A DNA stretch of 38,054 nucleotides. Source: an uncultured Acidimicrobiales bacterium (GTDB lineage Bacteria; Actinomycetota; Acidimicrobiia; Acidimicrobiales; SHLQ01). Under the pieces are notes generated by a model, which did not search any database, had not been told where the DNA came from, and saw nothing but the letters and a program-made list of their open reading frames with translations. Location of the stretch: contig CALGZB010000211.1 in assembly GCA_937934655.1 (NCBI GenBank), forward strand, positions 1 through 38,054. The letters are read 5' to 3'. The first letter of the stretch is position 1, and every line of letters begins with the position of its first letter. Positions 15,643-24,806 of the stretch are shown in pieces. The position numbers were made by a program, and so were the translations under genes.

Positions 15643-16910
15643 TGACGTCACTACTTGCCGGACTCGACCCGCTATTTCTGAACGGTGTGACCCTTGAGGT
15701 CTTCATCATTGTTTTGGTGAAGGTCGTTATCTCTTTCGGTGTCCTGCTTGTGAGCGTCATGCTCATGGTCTGGTTCGAGCGCAAGCTCGTCTCCGACATG
15801 CAGAACCGAATCGGACCAAACCGCGCTGGCCCTTGGGGCATCCTGCAAACCCTGGCCGACGGCATCAAGCTGTTCTTCAAAGAAGACCTTCAGCCTGACT
15901 CCTCTGACCCATTCGTCTTCAAGCTCGCCCCGTACCTCTCGCTGGTTCCGGCATTCCTCACCTTCGCGATCATCCCCATTGGCGGCGACTTCACCAAGGC
16001 CGAGAACCCCGGCACGATTACCTTTCCTGACTGGCTCGGCGGCGAAACCACCTTTCTCCAGCTAGCCGACCCGCCGGTAGGCGTTCTGCTCTTCCTCGCC
16101 ATGTCATCGATCGCCGTCTACGGCGTCATGCTCGCTGGTTGGGCATCAGGCTCCAAGTACCCACTTCTCGGTTCGGTTCGCGCCTCAGCCCAAATGGTCT
16201 CCTACGAGGCGGCGCTTGGCCTTTCGCTCGCCACGATCTTCTTGCAGTCCCGGTCGCTCAGCACCCACGACATCGTGCTCGATCAAGCAGGCGCTGGTTG
16301 GCTCGGAATCATTCCTCACTGGAACGTCATCGTCACCGGCTTTGTGCCGTTCGTTGTCTTCCTCATCGCCGCCACCGCCGAGCTCAACCGGCCGCCTTTC
16401 GACCTGGTCGAAGCCGAGCAGGAACTCGTTGGTGGTTTCCACACCGAGTACAGCTCCATCCGGTTCGCTATGTTCTTCCTCGCCGAGTTCATGAACACCG
16501 TGACCCTCTCGGCCATCATGGTCACCCTCTTCTTCGGCGGACCGTCGGGCCCAATCCTTTGGGACACGATTGGCTGGGTCTGGCCGATCCTGTGGTTCCT
16601 GCTCAAGCTCTTCGCTTTTCTCTTCACCTTTGTTTGGTTCCGGGCGACGCTTCCCCGTTTCCGCTACGACCAACTCATGGACTTGGGCTGGAAAGTTCTT
16701 ATCCCTATCTCGCTTGGTTGGTTCTTGTTCCTTGCTGGCCGCAACGTGGTCGACGACCGTTGGCCAAACACCAACGGCAGCCTCTTCTCGAAAGAGGTCA
16801 TCATCTTGTTGGTCATCACAATCGCAATTCTGGCGCTTGGTGCGATGCTTCTTTACTCAGCAATCCGCAACGCAGCGAACAAGCGTGAGCTTGAGGAGGT
16901 CACCTTCTAA
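15642..16910 (+). CDS. nuoH: NADH-quinone oxidoreductase subunit H
   Basis: A 422-aa membrane subunit that links the peripheral and membrane arms and forms the quinone tunnel. It has about eight to nine TM helices. Signatures are FERKLVSDMQNRIGPNRAGP near residue 47, the acidic loop AELNRPPFDLVEAEQELVGG near 247-266, and RATLPRFRYDQLM near 332. It starts at GTG 15642, sharing 1 nt with the nuoG stop, and its stop shares 1 nt with nuoI. The first ~15 residues and the C-terminal helix plus basic tail are typical of actinobacterial forms. Confidence 0.97.
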   Translation: MTSLLAGLDPLFLNGVTLEVFIIVLVKVVISFGVLLVSVMLMVWFERKLVSDMQNRIGPNRAGPWGILQTLADGIKLFFKEDLQPDSSDPFVFKLAPYLSLVPAFLTFAIIPIGGDFTKAENPGTITFPDWLGGETTFLQLADPPVGVLLFLAMSSIAVYGVMLAGWASGSKYPLLGSVRASAQMVSYEAALGLSLATIFLQSRSLSTHDIVLDQAGAGWLGIIPHWNVIVTGFVPFVVFLIAATAELNRPPFDLVEAEQELVGGFHTEYSSIRFAMFFLAEFMNTVTLSAIMVTLFFGGPSGPILWDTIGWVWPILWFLLKLFAFLFTFVWFRATLPRFRYDQLMDLGWKVLIPISLGWFLFLAGRNVVDDRWPNTNGSLFSKEVIILLVITIAILALGAMLLYSAIRNAANKRELEEVTF

Positions 16911-17551
16911 TGGGCTACCTGCAAGGTTTTGCGGTCACCTTTAAGAAACTCACCGAGGATCGGGTCACCACCGAATACCCCGAAGAGAAACGCCCAAAGG
17001 CCGATCGGCTTCATGGCCGCCACGTCCTCAACCGTTACGAAGACGGTATGGAGAAATGCATCGGCTGCGAACTATGCGCCGGTGTCTGTCCGGCCAACTG
17101 CATCTACGTGCGAGGCAAGGACAACCCCGACGGCGATCCGGTCTCGCCCGGCGAGCGCTATGGCTTCATCTACGAGATCAACTATCTCCGATGCATCCAC
17201 TGCGACCTTTGCGTCGAGGCGTGCCCAACCGAAGCCATCACTGAATCCAAGCTCTTTGAGTTCTCGTTCACCAACCGCGCCGATGCCATCTACACCAAGA
17301 AGGAACTCTTGGTCGACGACGATGGCCTTCCTCAGCATCTGCCATGGGAAGACTGGCGTCCGGGCGAAGACGAAATGACGTCGGGCTGGATGCGGGCAAC
17401 TGCTCCTTCTGGCGATGCCAGCTACGAAGGCAAGGTCGCTTGGTCTGGCGAACTCGGCTACGGCGTACGCGCTGCCGAAATCGGCCAGTCTGAAGACGTT
17501 GCTACCAGCCCAGCCGACGATGCTCCTTCGCAAGATAGCGGGGCGCACTGA
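16910..17551 (+). CDS. nuoI: NADH-quinone oxidoreductase subunit I (clusters N6a/N6b)
   Basis: A 213-aa ferredoxin-like subunit with two [4Fe-4S] clusters that carry electrons to NuoB. Motif 1 is C50, C53, C56 and C60 (CIGCELCAGVCP). Motif 2 is C95, C98, C101 and C105 (CIHCDLCVEACP). The N-terminal amphipathic helix includes GFAVTFKKL. The last ~70 residues form an acidic, Ser-rich tail after the ferredoxin fold. It overlaps nuoH and nuoJ by 1 nt each. Confidence 0.97.
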   Translation: MGYLQGFAVTFKKLTEDRVTTEYPEEKRPKADRLHGRHVLNRYEDGMEKCIGCELCAGVCPANCIYVRGKDNPDGDPVSPGERYGFIYEINYLRCIHCDLCVEACPTEAITESKLFEFSFTNRADAIYTKKELLVDDDGLPQHLPWEDWRPGEDEMTSGWMRATAPSGDASYEGKVAWSGELGYGVRAAEIGQSEDVATSPADDAPSQDSGAH

Positions 17552-18279
17552 TGGTTGAAATCGCAGTCTTCGCTGTTTGCGCGGCCATTATTCTTGTCGG
17601 TGCGGTCGGCGTCATTGCTGCCCGGAATCCGGTGCACTCCGCACTGTTTCTGATCCAGACACTCTTCGGCATGGCCGTGGTGTTCATCTCGCTCGAGGCG
17701 CACTTCCTTGCTGCGGTGCAGGTTGTTGTCTACGCCGGCGCCATCGTCATCTTGTTCCTCTTCGTCATCATGTTGCTCGGTGTCGACCAGTCCGAGAACC
17801 TCAATATTGAACCGATCGTCGGCCAGCGATTTATTGCCGGCGTCGTCGGTGTCGCCACGTTTGCTCTGATGCTCGTGACTCTCACCGGTAGCGAGGACGC
17901 CATCACCGGCCAGCCTCAAGCCACCGGCGCTCTCGGCGACGAACTCACCGACGCCAACAACGTTCGCCAACTCGCCGAAACGCTCTTCACTGACTACGTT
18001 TTCGCCTTCGAAGCTACGGCGATTCTGCTCACCATTGCGGTGGTCGGGGCTGTTGTCTTGGCCAAACGTACGCAAGGCGAAATGTTGCCCACTCCGCGGA
18101 ACACGCTCGAGATTCGCGAAGAGGCATACCAAGCTCGCATCGACGCTCGTGCTGCCCAACTCGAAGCCAATGCGGCCGAGTCGGCTGCAGCGGATTCTGC
18201 AAGCAGTACTGGCGAAGCCGACGCTGATCTTGTCGAGGCCTCTGGCACTGGCGATGAAACCGATGGCGGTGACGCCTGA
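17551..18279 (+). CDS. nuoJ: NADH-quinone oxidoreductase subunit J
   Basis: A 242-aa antiporter-associated membrane subunit with five TM helices. The conserved third-helix sequence [22 protein letters not shown], which includes the pi-bulge region implicated in coupling, starts near residue 62. After the fifth helix (~158-178) comes a hydrophilic Ala/Glu/Asp-rich tail of ~60 residues of unknown role. It overlaps nuoI and nuoK by 1 nt each, which implies coupled translation. Confidence 0.95.
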   Translation: MVEIAVFAVCAAIILVGAVGVIAARNPVHSALFLIQTLFGMAVVFISLEAHFLAAVQVVVYAGAIVILFLFVIMLLGVDQSENLNIEPIVGQRFIAGVVGVATFALMLVTLTGSEDAITGQPQATGALGDELTDANNVRQLAETLFTDYVFAFEATAILLTIAVVGAVVLAKRTQGEMLPTPRNTLEIREEAYQARIDARAAQLEANAAESAAADSASSTGEADADLVEASGTGDETDGGDA

Positions 18280-18584
18280 TGGAAATTACCGCGAATTGGT
18301 ACCTGATTCTTTCGGCCGCGCTGTTCTCCATTGGCGCTATCGGTCTTCTCATCCGGCGGAACCCGCTGGTCATGTTTATGTGCGTCGAGCTCATGCTCAA
18401 CGCAGTCAACCTGTCGTTCGTTGCCTTCGGTGATCGCCTTGGCGATATTGCTGGTCAGGTTTCGGTCTTCTTCGTACTCGTCGTGGCGGCCGCTGAAGTT
18501 GTGGTCGGACTTGCCCTTGTTGTCGCTATCTCGCGACGTCGGGCAACAACCACGGCCGATGACCTCTCGGTGTTGAGGGGCTAG
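18279..18584 (+). CDS. nuoK: NADH-quinone oxidoreductase subunit K
   Basis: A 101-aa subunit of three TM helices, the usual NuoK length. The second-helix motif [20 protein letters not shown] (residues 31-50) contains the conserved Glu of the proton-transfer axis. The third helix (~54-83) holds a second conserved Glu in [15 protein letters not shown]. It starts within the nuoJ stop (TGATG) and is followed 5 bp later by nuoL. Confidence 0.96.
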   Translation: MEITANWYLILSAALFSIGAIGLLIRRNPLVMFMCVELMLNAVNLSFVAFGDRLGDIAGQVSVFFVLVVAAAEVVVGLALVVAISRRRATTTADDLSVLRG

Positions 18585-18589
18585 GCGCA

Positions 18590-21013
18590 ATGGAACTTCT
18601 CGATCTCGTCTTCCTAATTCCTGCGTTTCCGTTGCTTGGTTTCCTTACGCTGCTCGTCGTTGGACGCCGCCTCGGCGAACCACTGGCTGGTTGGCTGGGA
18701 ACCGCAGCCATGGCCGGCTCATTTGTGGCAACAGTTCTCGTGTATCTCGGCCTTCGCGGCCAGGACTCCGAAGACCGCATTTTCAACCAGACTCTCTTCG
18801 AGTGGATCCCGGCCGGCGATTTCTCGGTCGACATTGGTTTCCTCGCCGATCCGCTCTCGATTGCAATGTGCCTGTTCGTTACCGGTATCGGCACGCTGAT
18901 TCACGTGTACTCCGTGGGGTACATGCATGGCGATGAGAACTTCTCGAAGTTCTTCCTCTATCTCAACCTGTTCGCCTTCTCGATGCTCATGCTGGTGCTC
19001 GGCGACAACCTTCTTCTCACTTTCTTGGGCTGGGAAGGCGTGGGTGCTTGTTCGTACCTTCTCATCTCGTTCTGGTTCCATGACCCGGCAAATGCAACCG
19101 CCGGCAAGAAGGCCTTTGTTACCAACCGAATTGGTGACTGGGGCTTCATGGTCGCCACCTTCTTGGTGTTCTTCACCTTCGGGTCGATCAAGTACACCGA
19201 GTTCCTCCCCGCTGCACCAGGGATGAACACCAACACCGCCACGGCCATCACCCTGCTGCTCTTTGTTGGAGCGATGGGTAAGTCGGCGCAGTTCCCGCTC
19301 TACCTCTGGCTCCCCGACGCGATGGCCGGTCCGACTCCAGTGTCGGCGCTCATTCACGCAGCCACCATGGTTACCTCGGGTGTCTACCTGCTCACTCGGA
19401 CCAACGGCCTTATCTACGAAGCAGCCGCCTGGGCACCAAATATCATCGCCTGGGTCGGTGTTGGAACCGCACTCTTCGCGGCCACCATCGCCATTGCGCA
19501 AACCGATATCAAAAAGGTGCTCGCCTACTCCACGGTGAGTCAACTCGGTTACATGTTCCTTGCGGTTGGAACGGGTGCCTACGTCGCAGCGATCTTCCAC
19601 ATGATCACCCATGCGTTCTTTAAGGCGCTGTTGTTCCTCGGTTCTGGTTCGGTCATTCACGGAATGCACCACGACCAAGACATGCGGCACTATGGGGCGC
19701 TTCGCAAGCTCATGCCGCTCACCTCCGGCACGTTCATCATTGGTTGGCTCGCAATCGCCGGTGTTCCTCCGTTCGCCGGCTTCTGGTCGAAGGACGAAAT
19801 CCTGTTGGCTGCCTGGGACAGCGGCGGCGTGAACGGCAAGGCGCTGTGGGCTGTTGGCCTGCTTACCGCGTTGCTCACCGCGTTCTACATGACCCGACAG
19901 GTCATGATGACCTTCTTCGGTCGCTACCGCTACAACGACGCAACCCCCGAGGAAATCGGCATTGCTTGGGACAACCGCATTGCGGCATCTCAAGGCGACG
20001 TCGACAAGGCCATCGCCGCACAAGATGCTGCGAAGGAAAATGTCGAAAAGGCCACCGCAGCGATCGGTACTGCCGAGAACAACCTCGAGATGATGCGCAA
20101 CAACGTGCCGGTCGCCGAGACCAACGTTGAAAACGCCAAGGCCGCACTGGCCGAAGCCACCGACGAAAACCGCGAACAACTCACCGCTCAGGTCGCCGCC
20201 GCCGAAAACGGCGTGCTCGCTGCTACCACCAACATCACAAACGGCGAGAACGCCGTTACTGCCGCCAAGGGCAATGTCCCGGTCGCCGAAGAAGCCGTGG
20301 TCGCCGCTACTACCAAGCGCACCGAAGCCGAGGCCGCACTGTCGACGGTTGCCCAAGAACGCGACGCTGCTCCAGTTCCGGCCGATGCTGCGCTGTTTGG
20401 CGAACCCGACGTCAGCGACATCGAAGAGTTCCTGCCCGAAGATGTTGCGCACCGTCGTGAGTTCCACCCACACGAATCGCCGTGGACCATGACCATGCCG
20501 CTCGTCGTGCTTGCGGTCCTGTCCATCGGTGGCGGTTTCCTGAACCTGCCGTTCTCGTGGAACAACAAGTGGTGGCATCACCTCGAGCACTGGCTCGAGC
20601 CCACGCTCGCCCACGGCCACGACATTGCCGCCTCTGGCAACACCAAGTTCCTCTTGGCGCTCGTCGCCATTGCGTCTGGCGTCATCGGCATCGCCGTTGC
20701 TTACGCTGTTTACATCAAGGGCAAGGGCCCCAAGCCCGAAGCCATCGAGCAGCCAATTCTGGCCAACGGATGGTTCTACGACCTGGGTGTCAGCAACTTC
20801 ATGGGCGGCCCCGGCCGCAAGTTGTTCGAGTTCGTTGCCTGGTTCGACGCAAACATCGTTGACGGTGCCGTCAACGGTGTTGGCGCACTTGTTCGTGGTG
20901 TCGGCGGGTCTGCCCGTCGCACCCAAACCGGTCTCGTTCGTACCTACGCCGTCGGCGTAGCGCTTGGTGCAATTGCCCTTATTGGTTGGTTCGTTCTAAG
21001 GGCGTCACTATGA
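18590..21013 (+). CDS. nuoL: NADH-quinone oxidoreductase subunit L with a large coiled-coil insertion
   Basis: An antiporter-like distal subunit of 807 aa; typical bacterial NuoL is ~610-650 aa. The core is complete: the antiporter signature FPLYLWLPDAMAGPTPVSAL (~235-254), the Glu in FLGWEGVGACSYLL, the Lys in GKSAQFP, and the C-terminal part with the lateral amphipathic helix and the final TM helix. The extra length is mainly one insertion at residues ~462-598. It is rich in Ala, Glu, Asn and Lys, with heptad-like spacing, and lies between FYMTRQVMMTFFGRYR and FHPHESPW. In E. coli NuoL this loop follows TM12 and faces the periplasm. The stop overlaps nuoM by 4 nt (ATGA). Confidence 0.96.
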   Translation: MELLDLVFLIPAFPLLGFLTLLVVGRRLGEPLAGWLGTAAMAGSFVATVLVYLGLRGQDSEDRIFNQTLFEWIPAGDFSVDIGFLADPLSIAMCLFVTGIGTLIHVYSVGYMHGDENFSKFFLYLNLFAFSMLMLVLGDNLLLTFLGWEGVGACSYLLISFWFHDPANATAGKKAFVTNRIGDWGFMVATFLVFFTFGSIKYTEFLPAAPGMNTNTATAITLLLFVGAMGKSAQFPLYLWLPDAMAGPTPVSALIHAATMVTSGVYLLTRTNGLIYEAAAWAPNIIAWVGVGTALFAATIAIAQTDIKKVLAYSTVSQLGYMFLAVGTGAYVAAIFHMITHAFFKALLFLGSGSVIHGMHHDQDMRHYGALRKLMPLTSGTFIIGWLAIAGVPPFAGFWSKDEILLAAWDSGGVNGKALWAVGLLTALLTAFYMTRQVMMTFFGRYRYNDATPEEIGIAWDNRIAASQGDVDKAIAAQDAAKENVEKATAAIGTAENNLEMMRNNVPVAETNVENAKAALAEATDENREQLTAQVAAAENGVLAATTNITNGENAVTAAKGNVPVAEEAVVAATTKRTEAEAALSTVAQERDAAPVPADAALFGEPDVSDIEEFLPEDVAHRREFHPHESPWTMTMPLVVLAVLSIGGGFLNLPFSWNNKWWHHLEHWLEPTLAHGHDIAASGNTKFLLALVAIASGVIGIAVAYAVYIKGKGPKPEAIEQPILANGWFYDLGVSNFMGGPGRKLFEFVAWFDANIVDGAVNGVGALVRGVGGSARRTQTGLVRTYAVGVALGAIALIGWFVLRASL

Positions 21014-22686
21014 CCAACACTCTCCTTTCGGAAACCCTCTCTTCGACGCTCACTCTCGGCGCAGCCGACGTGTCGTTCCCGGTTCTCACGGCTCTCATCG
21101 TTGTTCCGTTTCTCGGCGCCTTGGTTATTGCCTTGCTGCCGGGCGGCGATCGCGTAGAGCTCACCAAACAAGCTGCAGTTATTGCATCGGTGATCACCGG
21201 CGCGTTGAGCTTCTGGGTTCTCTGGGAATTCAATATGGCCGACGACGGCTTCCAGTTCACCGAATCGGCGAACTGGGTTGAAGGCTTCGGCATCAGCTGG
21301 TCGATGGGCATCGACGGAATCTCGCTCTTCCTCGTTGTGCTCACCGGGCTGTTGTTTCCGCTGGCCATTCTCGCTTGCGACCCCGGACATGATCCCAAGC
21401 CGTACTACGCGTGGATCTTGATACTTGAAGCTGGCGTTATGGGTGTGTTCCTCACGCTCGACCTCTTCTTCTTCTTCGTCTTCTTCGAGATCGTCCTCGT
21501 CCCGATGTACTTCCTCATCGGCAAGTGGGGCCATGGCAACCGCCAGTACGCGGCAACGAAGTTCTTCCTCTACACGATGGCCGGTTCGGCCCTCATGCTC
21601 GTGGGTATTCTCGCCACGGCATTCCTCACCGCTTCGGCAACCGGCAACGACGTCACGTTCAACCTGGTCGAACTCGCTGAGGGACAGGCGCTCGCCCAGA
21701 ACACGGCCCGATGGATCTTCCTGTCGTTCGCGCTGGCGTTCTCGGTAAAGGTTCCGCTTTTCCCGGTCCACACGTGGCTGCCCGACGCTCACACCGAAGC
21801 CCCAACCGCTGGTTCGGTGATCCTGGCTGGTGTCATGCTCAAGTTGGGTACGTACGGCTTCCTGCGTTTCGGTCTGTACCTCTTCCCCGAAGCATCGGTG
21901 TACTTCGCTCCGTTCATGCTCACGCTCGGTGTCATCGGCATCATCTACGGCGCCATCGCCGCCACGATGCAGAAAGATCTCAAGCGTCTCGTTGCGTACT
22001 CATCGATTGCTCACCTCGGTTTCATCGTGCTCGGGACGTTCTCATTGAACGTCGAGGGTATCGAAGGTGGCCTTCTCCAGATGGTCAACCACGGTGTTTC
22101 AACCGGTGCCTTGTTCCTGCTGGTGGGCATGATCTACGAACGTCGCCACACCCGCATGATCGCCGAGCTGTCTGGCCTGCAGAAGGCTGCGCCAGTTATG
22201 GCCGGCGTGTTCACCGTCGTGATGCTCAGCTCTATTGGCCTCCCCGGCCTCAACGGTTTCGTCGGCGAGTTCCTTACCCTTATCGGTGCGTTCAACGCTC
22301 ATCGCTGGTGGGCCATTGTGGCTGCTGGCGGAGTCATTCTCGCTGCGCTCTACCTGCTTTGGGCATTCCAGCGGGTCTTCCACGGCCCAGCCGAGGGTGA
22401 GAACCTCGAGATGCCCGACCTCAAACTCACCGAGGGCCTGGTGCTGGCACCGTTGCTGTTCCTCATCGTGTTCATGGGTATCTACCCGAAGCCGGTTATC
22501 GAACGTATGGAACCCGCTGTCGAAGCACTCGTCGATCACATCGAAGATTCGGTGCCTCGGTTCCGTGAACCAATCGCCAACCAGCGCACGGTTGACGATG
22601 CCGAGTCTCACTCCGAAGACGACCATGGTGAAGAAGATGATCATGGCGAAGAAGACAATCACAGCGAGGAGGGTGGCGAAGAATGA
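21010..22686 (+). CDS. nuoM: NADH-quinone oxidoreductase subunit M
   Basis: An antiporter-like subunit of 558 aa with about 14 TM helices. Signatures include FFFFVFFEIVLVPMYFLIG (catalytic Glu in helix 5), FPVHTWLPDAHTEAPTAGSV, and KDLKRLVAYSSIAHLGFI. The start chosen is ATG 21010, which overlaps the nuoL stop as ATGA; an in-frame GTG at 20986 is less likely. The last ~30 residues form an acidic His-rich tail in which a six-residue unit (DDHGEE or a close variant) occurs three times. The stop overlaps the nuoN start. Confidence 0.96.
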   Translation: MTNTLLSETLSSTLTLGAADVSFPVLTALIVVPFLGALVIALLPGGDRVELTKQAAVIASVITGALSFWVLWEFNMADDGFQFTESANWVEGFGISWSMGIDGISLFLVVLTGLLFPLAILACDPGHDPKPYYAWILILEAGVMGVFLTLDLFFFFVFFEIVLVPMYFLIGKWGHGNRQYAATKFFLYTMAGSALMLVGILATAFLTASATGNDVTFNLVELAEGQALAQNTARWIFLSFALAFSVKVPLFPVHTWLPDAHTEAPTAGSVILAGVMLKLGTYGFLRFGLYLFPEASVYFAPFMLTLGVIGIIYGAIAATMQKDLKRLVAYSSIAHLGFIVLGTFSLNVEGIEGGLLQMVNHGVSTGALFLLVGMIYERRHTRMIAELSGLQKAAPVMAGVFTVVMLSSIGLPGLNGFVGEFLTLIGAFNAHRWWAIVAAGGVILAALYLLWAFQRVFHGPAEGENLEMPDLKLTEGLVLAPLLFLIVFMGIYPKPVIERMEPAVEALVDHIEDSVPRFREPIANQRTVDDAESHSEDDHGEEDDHGEEDNHSEEGGEE

Positions 22687-24263
22687 TCATCCAGACGCTC
22701 CTTGCACAACAGGCTCCCGTCGAGGCAATCGACACCCCAGCCATCGATTGGGCCATCTTGGCCCCGTTGTTGATCATGTCGGTTGGTGGCATTCTCATGC
22801 TCACCTTCGCATCGATCCTTAAGACCCTTTCATCATCGGTGTGGAGCATCGCCGCCACGATGATCTCCCTCGCCACGGCGATAACGGTTATTCCGCTGTG
22901 GATGCGGGTTACCGATACCGAGAACAGCGCAACCTCGACGCTTGCCAATGCCGTTGCCTTCGATGGTTTCTCGCTCTTCCTTACCGTAGTGATTGCGTTG
23001 TCGGTGGCTCTCTCGGCAATGCTCGCCGACGGCTACCTCAAGCGTGAGGGTCTCGAAGGCCCCGAACTGTACGTCTTGCTCATGATGTCGGCTGCGGGTG
23101 GCATCATCATGGCCTTCGCCAACGACCTCATCGTGTTGTTTATCGGACTCGAGATTCTCTCGATCGCCGTCTACGTGCTGGCCGCTATGCACACCCGGAA
23201 GCTGGAATCCCAGGAAGCCGGCATCAAGTACTTCGTGCTTGGCGCTTTCTCCTCGGCGTTCTTCCTCTACGGCATCGCCATGATCTACGGCGCGACTGGG
23301 TCGACCAACCTCATCGACATCAAGAACTTCTTGGCCGCCACCGTGCTGGACGACGATGCACTGCTGCTAGCCGGCTTTGCGCTCATGCTTGTTGGTCTGG
23401 CCTTCAAGGTCGCCGCAGTGCCATTCCACTTCTGGACTCCCGATGTGTACCAAGGCGCACCGTCACCGGTCGTCGCCTACATGGCCTCGGCCGTCAAGGC
23501 TGCAGGCTTCGCCGCCATCATCCGAGTTTTCGTACTTACCTTCGAGCAGTACCGCACCGATTGGCAGCCCGTCGTCTACGTGCTGGCCATCCTGTCGCTG
23601 CTGGTTGGCTCGTTCCTGGCCATCGTGCAGACCGACGTTAAGCGGATGCTTGCGTACTCCTCGATCAGTCACGCCGGTTTCATTCTGGTTGGCGTGCAAG
23701 CAGCCACCGAACGTGGCGTTGCAGCAGTGCTGTTCTACCTAGCGGTTTACTCGTTCATGGTTATCGGCAGCTTCGGTGTTCTGACCGTGGCCGGTGGCAC
23801 GGGCGACAACGCTCACAGCCTCGACGATTACAAAGGTCTCTCGAAACGCAGTCCTCTGTTGGCGTTCGCGCTGATGATCTTCCTGTTCTCCCAGGCAGGC
23901 ATTCCGCTCACCACCGGATTCTTTGCCAAGTTCGGCGTTATCTCGGCTGCCATCGACGCCCGTTCGTTCTGGCTTGCAGTCGTCGCGATGATTAGCGCAG
24001 TCGTTGGCGCATACCTCTACTTGCGAGTCATCGTCACGATGTTCTTTGCTGAAGATGACGACAGCGAGGAAGATGGCGCCGACGGTGAAGCCACCACGGC
24101 TGAGCCCATCGACATCCCGTTGGGCGCAGGAATCGCAATTGCGGTCTGTGTACTCGTCACCGTCGTGTTCGGTGTGTGGCCCGGCCCGATCGACGATTTG
24201 GCTCGGGAAGCCATCCCTCGTCTGGTCGCCGAGTCCGCAGCGGTACTTCAAATAGGCAACTAG
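22683..24263 (+). CDS. nuoN: NADH-quinone oxidoreductase subunit N
   Basis: An antiporter-like subunit of 526 aa that completes the complex I set. Signatures include DLIVLFIGLEILSIAVYVLA (helix 5 Glu), PFHFWTPDVYQGAPSPV, and DVKRMLAYSSISHAGFI. A short acidic loop (DDDSEEDGADGE) lies before the last helix. It starts at ATG 22683, overlapping nuoM by 4 nt. A small membrane protein gene follows 9 bp later. Confidence 0.96.
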   Translation: MIIQTLLAQQAPVEAIDTPAIDWAILAPLLIMSVGGILMLTFASILKTLSSSVWSIAATMISLATAITVIPLWMRVTDTENSATSTLANAVAFDGFSLFLTVVIALSVALSAMLADGYLKREGLEGPELYVLLMMSAAGGIIMAFANDLIVLFIGLEILSIAVYVLAAMHTRKLESQEAGIKYFVLGAFSSAFFLYGIAMIYGATGSTNLIDIKNFLAATVLDDDALLLAGFALMLVGLAFKVAAVPFHFWTPDVYQGAPSPVVAYMASAVKAAGFAAIIRVFVLTFEQYRTDWQPVVYVLAILSLLVGSFLAIVQTDVKRMLAYSSISHAGFILVGVQAATERGVAAVLFYLAVYSFMVIGSFGVLTVAGGTGDNAHSLDDYKGLSKRSPLLAFALMIFLFSQAGIPLTTGFFAKFGVISAAIDARSFWLAVVAMISAVVGAYLYLRVIVTMFFAEDDDSEEDGADGEATTAEPIDIPLGAGIAIAVCVLVTVVFGVWPGPIDDLAREAIPRLVAESAAVLQIGN

Positions 24264-24272
24264 TCCCCTTCG

Positions 24273-24737
24273 ATGGCCAGGCAACGAAAGAAGCCTGCGA
24301 GAGAGATGGTGGACTGGGAAGAGGCCCGCGGGTTTGTGGCCTTTCTTCTCCTTGCCACGGTGATCTTTGCGCTGATCGCGGCATTGTTTGCCACGATCAA
24401 TGCCGACCTGGTGACCTGGCGTCACGGGTTCATCGTGTTCACCAACGTTCTTCGCTATGAGGCCGCTGTGCTCCTACTCGGCGCAGCGATGCTTATCGTG
24501 TCGGCGCCGCCCGACTCGTTGGTGCCGGGTCTCCGAACGGCCACCATGTGGATCTCGCTACTCGTGGCGATCATGGGCGTCCTCTTTGCGCTCAATGTGC
24601 TGACCATTGGTCAGGGAACACCCCTTGGCCGAATCTGGCCCGCATTTCGCGAAGGCGCGTCCAACGCCATTCTCGGCGGAACCGCAGCGTGGCTCTGCCG
24701 CCGGGTAGTAGTGAACCCCAACCACAAAATCTCGTGA
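24273..24737 (+). CDS. Small membrane protein after nuoN, function unknown
   Basis: A 154-aa protein with four predicted TM segments (~20-42, ~63-80, ~87-110 and a weaker one ~130-145). It has a basic N-terminus (ARQRKK) and a basic C-terminal end. No family is recognised and there are no cofactor motifs. It begins 9 bp after nuoN and may be the last gene of the nuo transcript. The C-terminal codons lie inside the left arm of a 12-bp inverted repeat that may terminate that transcript. A role in complex I assembly is possible, but only from position. Confidence 0.7.
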   Translation: MARQRKKPAREMVDWEEARGFVAFLLLATVIFALIAALFATINADLVTWRHGFIVFTNVLRYEAAVLLLGAAMLIVSAPPDSLVPGLRTATMWISLLVAIMGVLFALNVLTIGQGTPLGRIWPAFREGASNAILGGTAAWLCRRVVVNPNHKIS

Positions 24738-24776
24738 CCGGGGGCAACAATGTTTGTCGTGTGGGGTCACGAGATT
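24728..24776 (+). terminator. Inverted repeat at the end of the nuo cluster, possible terminator
   Basis: The arms 24728-24739 (AATCTCGTGACC) and 24765-24776 (GGTCACGAGATT) are perfectly complementary over 12 bp with a 25-nt spacer. The spacer holds a minor ACAA/TTGT stem. There is no T-run. The left arm includes the stop codon of the small membrane protein gene. This could be a non-canonical terminator or a protein-binding palindrome. Confidence 0.5.
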
Positions 24777-24806
24777 CCGAATTGGGTTGAGCGGTAGGGT
24801 GGCTCG

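Noticed and set aside
18719-20926. 735-codon minus-strand open frame opposite nuoL
   Set aside because: Lies entirely antisense to an unmistakable nuoL and has a Gly/Val/Asp/Arg-skewed translation with no motif. Long antisense frames are expected from high-GC codon bias.
20986-21009. Earlier GTG start for nuoM
   Set aside because: ATG 21010 gives the ATGA coupling seen at the next junction; the extra residues overlap the nuoL C-terminus.
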